From NCBI RefSeq assembly GCF_040807025.1, contig NC_090956.1:3398517-3462516 (forward strand): DNA of 64,000 bases, in the 5' to 3' direction. Below, piece after piece: positions 23,338 through 31,240 of this stretch. The stretch comes from Struthio camelus (lineage: Eukaryota; Chordata; Aves; Struthioniformes; Struthionidae). The notes under the pieces are model-generated. The model was not told the DNA's origin, did not search any database, and worked only from the letters and a program-made list of their open reading frames with translations. How positions within the stretch are numbered: the first letter of the stretch is position 1; each line of letters begins with the position of its first letter. Made by a program: the position numbers and the translations under genes.

Positions 23338-23351
23338 GTATCCAGGGCGAC
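23338..23351 (+). promoter_or_regulatory. B9D1: Candidate RFX X-box
   Basis: GTATCCAGGGCGAC is an imperfect inverted repeat close to the RFX consensus (GTTGCC..GGCAAC), located 52-65 bp upstream of the B9D1 ATG. RFX factors drive ciliary genes, and B9-family genes in C. elegans are known X-box targets. The site agrees with the function of the gene, but binding is inferred. Confidence 0.5.
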
Positions 23352-23402
23352 GGCGGCGGCGCGCGCGCCCCCCCAGCAACGAGCCAGGCCGCGCTCGGCG
23401 CC

Positions 23403-23489
23403 ATGGCGGCCGCCGCCGGCAGCGGCAGCAGCAGCAGCAGCCCCGACGTCTTCCTGGTGGCCGTCAGCGGGCAGATCGAGAGCGGGCAG
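23403..23489 (+). CDS. B9D1: B9D1 exon 1 (start)
   Basis: B9D1 is a B9-type C2-like domain protein. With B9D2 and MKS1 it forms part of the Meckel-syndrome (MKS/tectonic) complex at the ciliary transition zone, which gates membrane proteins into the cilium and supports Hedgehog signalling. This exon encodes the first 29 residues: a Ser-rich leader (GSGSSSSS) and PDVFLVAVSGQIESGQ, the first B9 strands. The ATG is in a good context (GCCATGG) and matches the family N-terminus. The full gene has seven exons summing to 642 bp, or 213 aa, against about 204 in human. The frame also extends upstream to an ATG at 23,178, so a longer form is possible. Confidence 0.93.
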
Positions 23490-24661
23490 GTGAGCGGGAC
23501 TGGCCGGGGGGTCGCGATGGGCTTGTGGGGCGTGGGCAGCGCGGACCGGTCTCGGCACCGGCGGCGCGGCCTAGCCCCCGGCCCCGGTAAGGCAGGCCCG
23601 GCCCCGGGCTCGGTGCCGGCTGAGGGCCCAGGCCCGGCCCTGGCCGCTGTCCTGGCACCGTGGCCTGGCTTTGGCCCGCCCCGGCCCGGCAACGCAGCCC
23701 GGCCTCAGCCCTCGTCCCGCTAACGTGGGTTGGCGCTCGGTTCCCATAACGCAGCCCGGCCTCAGCCCTCGTCCTGCAAACGTGGGTTGGCGCTCGGTTC
23801 CCATAACGCAGCCCGGCCTCAGCCCTCGTCCCGCTAACGTGTGTTGGCGCTCGGTTCGCATAACGCAGCCTGGCCTCAGCCCTCGTCCTGCAAACGTGGG
23901 TTGGCGCTCGGTTCCCATAACGCAGCCCGGCCTCAGCCCTCGTCCCGCTAACGTGTGTTGGCGCTCGGTTCCCATAACGCAGCCCGGCCTCAGCCCTCGT
24001 CCCGCTAACGTGTGTTGGCGCTCGGTTCCCATAACGCAGCCCGGCCTCAGCCCTCGTCCCGCTAACGTGGGTTGGCGCTCGGTTCCCATAACGCAGCCCG
24101 GCCTCAGCCCTCGTCCTGCAAACGTGTGTTGGCGCTCGGTTCCCATAACGCAGCCCGGCCTCAGCCCTCGTCCTGCAAACGTGTGTTGGCGCTCGGTTCC
24201 CATAACGCAGCCCGGCCTCAGCCCTCGTCCCGCTAACGTGTGTTGGCGCTCGGTTCGCATAACGCAGCCTGGCCTCAGCCCTCGTCCTGCAAACGTGGGT
24301 TGGCGCTCGGTTCCCATAACGCAGCCCGGCCTCAGCCCTCGTCCCGCAAAAGTGTGTTGGCGCTCGGTTCGCATAACGCAGCCCGGCCTCAGCCCTCGTC
24401 CTGCAAACGTGTGTTGGCGCTCGGTTCCCATAACGCAGCCCGGCCTCAGCCCCGGCCCCGGCCCTGGTAGCTGGGCTTGGTCTGAGCCTGAGGACCTTGG
24501 CTTCGTGGAGTGGACTGGCCGCAGTGCTGGTACCGCGGCCTGCTCTCGGCCCCGCTGGCGCCGGCTCCCTCAGCCTCGTAACACAGGCTGGCCCTCGGTC
24601 CCGCTAATGTAGCTCGGCCCCAACCCTAGCCCCAGTAACGCAGCCTTTCTCTCTCCCGCAG
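23490..24661 (+). other. B9D1: B9D1 intron 1
   Basis: A GC-rich intron of 1.17 kb, two-thirds of it occupied by a 57-bp minisatellite (separate entry). Donor GTGAGC, acceptor CTCTCCCGCAG. Confidence 0.9.
23691..24457 (+). repeat. 57-bp minisatellite in B9D1 intron 1, about 13.5 copies
   Basis: Tandem array whose unit contains CATAACGCAGCCCGGCCTC, AGCCCTCGTCC and GTTGGCGCTCGGTTC. Variants are CCCGCTAAC or CCTGCAAAC, GTGGGTTGG or GTGTGTTGG, and TTCCCAT or TTCGCAT. About 13 full units plus a partial are present, with degenerate copies to about 24,640. The unit is 19 codons long, so both strands stay open over the array. Those open frames are artefacts. A distinctive variant pair recurs exactly 399 bp (7 units) apart at 23,831 and 24,230. 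Confidence 0.95.
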
Positions 24662-24730
24662 TTCCCCGAGTTTGATGACCTCTACTGCAAGTTCTGCTTC
24701 GTTTACGGCCAGGACTGGGTTCCGACTGCT
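24662..24730 (+). CDS. B9D1: B9D1 exon 2
   Basis: 23 codons, [19 protein letters not shown] then VPTA, between CCCGCAG and GTAAGA. The [17 protein letters not shown] block is a hallmark of B9D1 across animals. Phase 0 at both ends. Confidence 0.95.
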
Positions 24731-24831
24731 GTAAGAGCCTTTTACGTCCCCTTGAAACGCGGGCTGCGTTGCTGGCCTGTGTAAAACGGGCCCGGCAGGG
24801 GTCCTTGGCTCATGCCACGCTCTCCCTGCAG

Positions 24832-24943
24832 GGCCTGGAGGAGGGCATCTCCCAGATCACCTCCAAGAGCGATGCCGCAAACTCTACACTCGTCTGGAAC
24901 TTCCCCATCGACATTACCTTCAAGAGCACAAACCCATCCGGCT
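24832..24943 (+). CDS. B9D1: B9D1 exon 3
   Basis: Starts [13 protein letters not shown] and ends [16 protein letters not shown] plus one base, before a GTGAGT donor. It is part of the B9 beta-sandwich. The preceding intron is only 101 bp, typical of bird microchromosomal genes. Confidence 0.95.
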
Positions 24944-25013
24944 GTGAGTGCCCAGGGGTGGTGGGGCCCATCTCGCAGACCAGGCAACCTGCTGACTTCC
25001 ATTTCTTTTGCAG

Positions 25014-25110
25014 GGCCACAGATTGTAGTAAGCGTCTATGGACCTGATTTTTTTGGAAACGATGTGGTCAGAGGCTATGGAGCTGTTCATGTTCCCATTA
25101 TACCTGGAAG
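25014..25110 (+). CDS. B9D1: B9D1 exon 4
   Basis: Encodes [19 protein letters not shown] then [14 protein letters not shown], the most conserved part of the B9 domain. Acceptor TTTTGCAG, donor GTGAGG; ends in phase 2. Confidence 0.95.
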
Positions 25111-25675
25111 GTGAGGTGATGACCTACTCATCTTTCAGGATCAAAATGGAATTTATTTCTAAGTATCTGTGCTGTTTCAGAGCCAAAAATGTCCCCTTAT
25201 CTCCTTGTCACGTCATCAGAGTGGTATGAACAGCATAGATCTTCTAGTAGAAGCCCCTGGTTATCAGATGATTTTTGGTAATCCTGCAGGCAATTCCGTA
25301 AAGTCAAAACTAGTATGAAGAAAGTCCAAGTATGAAGTGCAGTATGTCAGTTCTTCTTCCCCAGCACTCTCAGCAGGCGCTAAGCTTTCATTTCTGCCAC
25401 TGGAAGTAGAGTAAGTTACTATGCTCTTCTGTATTTATATCTCTGGGACTCCTAGGATGCAGCAGCATGTATGGCACTCTGAAGTGACTTGTTTGCTCTG
25501 TGCTAGCTTTCTTATGCAAGCAAGCCCTTCCTCTGTGGATGGGAAAGTATTTTTACTCTGAGATGTTCAGTGATATAATGTATCTGAAATTCTGGCCTCT
25601 TTAATAAAAATAAGGAGGCTTGCCATTGCTGTTTGGTTCATTTCTTAATTTCTGTGCCTTTCATGTTTGTTTTAG
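25111..25675 (+). other. B9D1: B9D1 intron 4
   Basis: 565-bp intron with AT content rising towards its end. No repeats or other genes recognised. Acceptor TTGTTTTAG. Confidence 0.85.
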
Positions 25676-25738
25676 GCACATAAGAACTATTCCTATGTTT
25701 GTTCCGGAGTCTACATCTAGGCTGCAGAAGTTTACAAG
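25676..25738 (+). CDS. B9D1: B9D1 exon 5
   Basis: A 63-bp exon encoding [19 protein letters not shown]. It fits between exons 4 and 6 in phase and matches the family segment closely. Donor GTAATA is weak at +5. Confidence 0.93.
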
Positions 25739-27059
25739 GTAATAATTAAAGACTTTGTGAGTAAGACTAAGAAGAACTTCTTAAAAAAAAAAAAAAAAAA
25801 GTATCTCCAGCTACTCACTTGTGCATACGTACACGTATTTTGTATCATAAACAGATAGTTTTGAGTTTTATGGGTGAAGCTAAAGTTGAGGAACTAAGTG
25901 AGGTGAAGCTAAAGTGTCCTTCAGAGAGCTTTCATAAAACCTGTTAACTATTTGCTTGGAGTAATGCTGTCTAACTTGCCTTTTTTGTCATCCTTGGATT
26001 TGAACAAGGTTTGTTTGAGAAAGAGTTGCTAATTTTAACAGACTCATCTCTGAACTCTTGCACTGTGTGGCAACTCCTTACTCCACGGGCCGATTCATTT
26101 CAGTGACATGACTTGCAGAAGCCCAGCTTGGCTCGGAGTGGTTTTACTGGGCATTTTTAGTGGGCACTGGGCTTCTAAGGAAGGTCCTCTAAGAGGACCG
26201 TGCTGCAGTTCACCCCCTCAATCATACTGTAGCTGGCAGCTACAGGTAGGATAGCCACATTAAGAACAATCTGTAAAGCAAAGATAGAGCATGTTTGTGT
26301 AAAATTTGCTTGGAAAAACAATTCCTGGTTTTAACTTTTCTTCCATCCAGGATGCATTTGCCATAACCTTTGCTCTATTTATACCCCCTCCTCCCCCGCC
26401 TTCCAGAGTAGCAGCAAATAAAGGAACTTAATATATCCACAGCAGCTTAGGGTGTTAAAGGTTTTTTTCTTCCATGGTACTGTTTGTTGGGCTGTGAGCT
26501 GATTATTTAGGTTGTGGATTGACTAAACCTACCGAGCCTATGAGCTTCATAGCTGCATTTGTGCAGCTCGTGGTACTTAAGCAGTCTGGGTGAAAGCTGG
26601 CTTGGGAATCCCTGGGCCCTGCAGTCAAGATTCAACTGATTTCTTTCTCTTCTTCATACCATTTTTTTAATGGGTCTAGGCTCTAATTTGTATACCCTTG
26701 TATTATCTGCATTTTTGATTTATTCAAAGTAGCCAAGCCTCTGTTACTCTGGGTAACTGTTTCTGAAAACTGCTTTGCCATAGACAGATTCCGTCTAGCC
26801 CAGAAATAACTTGGATTTAACATAATGTTTATGAAACTAGTTTCGTTTTTCCCTTGGAGAGATGAAACTTATCTTTGGTCAAAGCAGATAAGCAATAAAG
26901 TAAGTTAACCAGCCTTCAAAACTCTGTACTGCTCGCAAAGGCTAAGAGTCTTATTTCATTATATGCATATTGGAAAAAAAGGAAAGAACTTTCTATGTCA
27001 AATCTAAACAGTAATGAGTATATCCAATAAGTGACTTGTTTTCTGTTTTCTTCTCCAAG
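25739..27059 (+). other. B9D1: B9D1 intron 5
   Basis: 1.3-kb AT-rich intron with an A18-type run near 25,783-25,800. No gene or recognisable transposon. Confidence 0.85.
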
Positions 27060-27127
27060 TTGGTTCACGGGGAGACGTCCAGAATTTACCGACCCAAGAG
27101 TTGTAGCACAGGGAGAAGGAAGAGAAG
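27060..27127 (+). CDS. B9D1: B9D1 exon 6
   Basis: Encodes [19 protein letters not shown] then EGRE, with acceptor CTCCAAG and donor [26 protein letters not shown] is conserved in B9D1. Confidence 0.95.
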
Positions 27128-27319
27128 GTATGTCCTCAGGATTTCCTGACTGTACTTCTTGCATGAGAGTAAGCCCAGCTTAGCCATCTGTTTCCTCTGT
27201 TGGGAAGACAGATCAGTGTTTCCTACTGAGAACAGTCTCACCTGGATATCGGTGAGGAATTCAGCAGCTATTCCAAAAATCTCTCTTAACCAGTGTTACT
27301 GATGTCATCTTTTTCCTAG

Positions 27320-27465
27320 TAACGAGGGTGCGATCTCAAGGCTTTGTGACCATTTCCTTCAATGTAGTGACCAAAGATATGAAGAAGTTGGGCTATGAGG
27401 TGACCCCAAGTGACATGCAGAACCACTCTCTGGTGTCTGTTACAGAAGGGATTCATAACTATTAA
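27320..27465 (+). CDS. B9D1: B9D1 exon 7 (stop)
   Basis: Encodes [19 protein letters not shown], the last B9 strands, then a diverged tail ending EGIHNY and TAA at 27,463-27,465. The tail after KDMKKLGYE differs from mammals in sequence and is slightly longer, which is usual for this family. Confidence 0.95.
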
Positions 27466-28135
27466 ACTCAAGAGTGAGACATTCAAAGACTCACTCATAC
27501 AGAAGACAGCCAATTTGGGAGCTTTTTTTTGCAAATGGAAGTGACTGTCTGACAACCCTGAGAAAATTTCACCTGAGACATGGGCGCAAGCCCATGAGGC
27601 TTTGGAATAATTTCCTAAGTGTAATCATTTCCTAAGTATACAGGTTGAAAAAAAAGGTAAATTGGTGTCATCAGATAATATTTCGCATTTTTGTGTAATA
27701 TGAAAATATAAGATCTATTATATAAAAGTTTTTTTAACAGCCTTTTGTACACTCTTTATATGCAAAAAGAAGAGGAAGGTTTAATCTTTGTAATGGTTTC
27801 CCTGTGTTTAAAACATCAGTGCAAACCAGTGCTGTTTACTCATGTTTCTCTGGTAGAAATGAGAAATTGAAGTTATCACACCTTCCAAAAAGAAGGGCCT
27901 GTGGAAACGTTACAGTGAAACGCAAGCGCTTTTTGCCGCCATGCGCTTCTCTGCAAAAGCTGCCTCAGCTTTCCATTTCAATCCGATATAGTCCTTTAGA
28001 GTTTGTGCAACTAAATAAAATACCTCATGCACTGTTTAAAAAAAAAACAACTCTTCCAAGTTTTTCAGTGCAGCAACCTGGGCTAATATTAGTACTCTTC
28101 TTTTAGGCTGAATAAAAGCGAGTGTCTGAATACTT
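27466..28135 (+). other. B9D1: B9D1 3'UTR (end approximate)
   Basis: AT-rich non-coding sequence after the stop. A canonical AATAAA at 28,111-28,116 is followed by T- and GT-rich sequence, a good poly(A) site. A second AATAAA at about 28,540 could give a longer transcript. Confidence 0.65.
28111..28116 (+). terminator. B9D1: B9D1 poly(A) signal AATAAA
   Basis: Hexamer in GGCTGAATAAAAGCG with a downstream element of TTTTTGTCTTTCTG and TGTTGTTG. Confidence 0.65.
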
Positions 28136-30630
28136 ATGTTTTTGTCTTTCTGCTGTTGTTGTTTTACTTGTGCCAGAATGTCTGTATCTAAGCCTTAAAT
28201 CATCCAAGATCTGCTATTCTTACAGGTACAAAGAGAAAGAAATGTATTCTACAACAAAATGACTAATCACTCAGTCATTTTGATATAAACATTTGGGCAC
28301 ATAAGATTGTGTGTTGTGACTGCAAATACCCAGAGATGACTGTGAGACGAACTTAGCATGAGACCACCCTAGAAATGAACTACCAAGACAGTGAAACTGT
28401 AGAAGTGCAAATATAAGTAGTAATACACAAGGCTGAACTGTAGAGCCTCCAGGACATATATCAAAGCACCCCAGTTGGTTATAGGTGTTAGTGCATACTG
28501 AGCAGTATAATCAAAGCCTGCTTTTATAAATATAATTCAATAAAAGATAATGTCATCATTGGAATTTTGCTCTGAGCATTAGCATCTTCTGATCTATTTA
28601 TAAGTACTTTTCCAAACATGGTTACAGCTTATTTTTTGTCTCTTGCTTTTTCCTAGTATGTTTTTATTGGTTTTTACACTTCCAGTAAGCTCCTCCACCA
28701 GTTGCTTTGGCAACTGTTGTAATCTCTCAACTGAGTCATGTTTGAATCCAAATTTGAAAGCATTTCCTGTTGGCTGAGAGGAGACGTGTGGAATTTTGTT
28801 TCCTTTTTAAAAGTATTTGGGAAGCAGTTAGATACAGTAGCAGGATACTTGAAACGTACAAAGACAAACATAAAATCTACTACCACTTAAATGTTTTTTT
28901 TTTCCCTTGAGCACATTTACATGCCCCTATTCCAGTTTAGAGCAAAACAGCGTGACAGGCTCTAGCCATAAAAAAATGTATTAAACTGAGATAAAGGCCG
29001 AACTTCATGCCCACAGGGGTGCAGTGAATTTATTCACATAAAACTTTACAGTGTGCTACTACTACAGATCTCACGACTTGTTTCAAAAGAAGAGTTAGCT
29101 GCTTTAATGCAGTTATTTGTTCTGGTCTGCTGTCCTGGGACTGAGGCCAATCAGAACTGACATATGCATTTGCACAGCCTCACCATTCCCAGCCAAGCTG
29201 CAGTGCCCCTCAGAAGAATGGGTTTCATGTTAAAAACAAACAAAAAAAAAAAAAAACCCAATTCCATCAAATATTTGAGACACCACGTTTCACTGTATCA
29301 GCAATTTCCACACTGCTACTTGCATTAGCGGGGCTTTTGGCAGTTGTCTCTGTGTTTTTTTTTTTTTTTTCGCTGCTCAATGTCTTGCTCATATTTGTTA
29401 AGAGCCTCAAATACCGTCTTCTTCAAGACCTTGAAGTCCGTGCAGAAGCTTTTCCAATTTGACACAGTTTGGTCCTTATACAATGCCATGTGTGAGGGTG
29501 CTTTTTTTATTTATTTTTTTTTAAATAATCGTGTTTCCTGAGTTCAATATCAAGCCATTGTTCAGAAAGGCAACTGTTGATATATCTTATAAACACGCTC
29601 TTCTCCCAGAGACAGGCTCGCTGCTGCCTTTACAATTTTCTGGGCAGCTGTCTCAGTTTTAAGGCTTGGAACGCGAACCAAAGCCACTTTGGACTCAAGT
29701 GTGGGAGAAAGCTTGCAGCTGTTTTACCCTGGGGAGGGGGAGAATCACCTCTGCTCACGGAGGAATGAAGATACACACTCTGCTGTGCTGCCTACAGCGT
29801 GTGACATTAGCTGCAACTAAGAACACTTACAAATTATATATCCCTTTCTTAGTAATGTATTAAAGGTTAAGAACCCATGCTTTAAGAACAGCCAAAACCC
29901 AGGAAAAGAAAAAAAAACAGCCTTGCTCTGGTAGTGCCAAAGTGATAGTCTTCTGCCTGCTCTCCAGGCAGCTGTGACCACCCAACTAGTTTACTAGTTA
30001 ATGTGTCCCCTTTTACTCCAAGATTTGACTGAAGCTCCTGGCCACCTCTTGTAACACAGGTTAGTATGAGGCCCTCAGCTGGCACTCTGCAGCTTGTGTT
30101 TTGTTACACTTACTTACTTAAGTCTCTCCCAGACAGTGAAATTGGCCATTAACCTCCTAATTCAAGATAGGCAGAAAAACTCTCAGTTCAGAACATCTGT
30201 TCTGCCACTTTCCTGACATAGGATGGGGCTTTAATGTCATCAAAACAGAGCCATTAGAAGTAAATAAAGTCTCTGAGATAATTCAGGACTTTGCTGCAGC
30301 CTTCCTCCAGCACGTTGTCAGGTTTCTGTACAGCATCACTGCAGGGAGAGTCCACACCATATCCCCTGCAGATGCCTCCCTCCACTACTTCTTCCTTTTT
30401 AGTGAATCTGCCTTAGATGCAGCAAAACATTAGCCTCCATTACGCCCAATTGCTTTAAACCAGCTAATCTGTTTTTTCCTCATTCAGGGCACCTGTACTC
30501 TATCAACCTGTCTCCACTGCCGTGATGCTACCCAGGCCTAAGGAACCGAGACAGGCAGTGCGAGATAATTACCTGCATGATGAGACTGCGTCACACTAAG
30601 AGCAGTCTCTCAACGTGGCTCATGGTGTAT
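28136..30630. other. Intergenic DNA between B9D1 and the receptor relic
   Basis: Mostly AT-rich sequence without a recognisable gene. A/T homopolymers are at about 29,241-29,257 and 29,354-29,370. The only coding-like signal is a minus-strand patch at 29,290-29,760 (separate entry). Confidence 0.6.
29290..29760 (-). other. Unassigned coding-like patch (frames broken)
   Basis: On the minus strand three short frames read like soluble protein. One (about 29,720-29,600) includes LVRVPSLKTETAAQKIVK and GEERVYKIYQQ, just after a pyrimidine-rich CCCCTCCCCAG. Another (29,490-29,370) starts MALYKDQTVSNWKSFC and includes FEALNKYEQDIEQR before an A16 run. A third (29,350-29,290) includes ANASSSVEIADTVKRG. 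They lie in different frames, so this could be a decayed gene or chance. I do not recognise the family. Confidence 0.2.
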
Positions 30631-30639
30631 TTTTACTGA

Positions 30640-31240
30640 GAAAGTGACTTTCCACGAGAGGTGTCTCTTGGTGCTTGGCACTGGGCCGGGCAGATGACCT
30701 TCACGAGACACCTTGGGAACGTTGCTCGGCAAGGCGTACACAAAGGGGGCCAATGGCCAAGTTGTAGGCAGCCAGGAACGTGATGGTGGGCTGTGCAACT
30801 CTGAGGTGAACTGAACCAGCTGCAGAATGAAGTAGGGCGCCCAGCAGAGGAAAAGGTGGAGCAGACGGTTACTGCTGTTGACACAACCATCTTGCTCTTC
30901 ATCCTGACCTTCCTCTGGGGCAACAGCAGCACCATGCACGAGATGTGCTTCTGGCTCTCAATGCACTAAATACAGATGGTGGAGAGGGGGATGAGGAACG
31001 CCAGAAAGAACAGGTACAGCACATACCAGTAGATACCAACAGCGATGTTTGTTAGGCAGGATGCTGCCACAGCCAGCTTCACTCCCAGCGAGAGCAATGG
31101 GCTAGGCATACATGAGCATGGGAGCAGCAGGCAGCAGAGACAGGAGAAAGAGGGGCAAACTCATGACAGCAGTGCAGGGAGGGTGCAGAGAGGGTCAGTG
31201 CACCACAGCCAGACACAAGTCCACAACTGCTGGTACCTGC
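30640..31240 (-). pseudogene. MCH-receptor-like GPCR pseudogene
   Basis: Read on the minus strand, in order and in several frames, are remnants of a rhodopsin-family receptor. VVDLCLAVVH (end of TM3, DRY region, about 31,236-31,199) comes first. LLSLLPAAPMLMYA then stop (TM4) and AGCGSILPN (extracellular loop 2) follow. IYWYVLYLFFLAFLIPL (TM5, 31,037-30,964) ends in an in-frame TAG. LFLCWAPYFILQLVQF (TM6, near 30,850), TITFLAAYNLAI and APFVYAL (TM7, NPxxY region) complete it. CWAPY..LQL.Q and the LPN..DIYW...Y.FFLAF pattern match melanin-concentrating hormone receptors best. Frameshifts, stops, loss of the DRY arginine pattern and missing TM1-TM2 show it is dead. Which receptor subtype it comes from is inferred. 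Confidence 0.75.

Larger units (their letters stand above)
23060..23402 (+). promoter_or_regulatory. B9D1: B9D1 CpG-island promoter and 5'UTR
   Basis: CpG-rich sequence immediately before the B9D1 start, without a TATA box, as usual for ciliary housekeeping genes. It holds a (CTC)n tract and an RFX-like X-box (separate entry). The transcription start cannot be placed by eye. An in-frame upstream ATG occurs at 23,178. Confidence 0.6.

Noticed and set aside
23702-24457. CRISPR-like array
   Set aside because: Units are directly tandem without unique spacers, in a vertebrate intron. It is a minisatellite.
23571-24612. Long open frames on both strands (286 and 313 codons) of perfect 19-residue repeats
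   Set aside because: They follow from a tandem unit of 57 bp, divisible by 3 and free of stops. The array lies inside B9D1 intron 1 between good splice sites.
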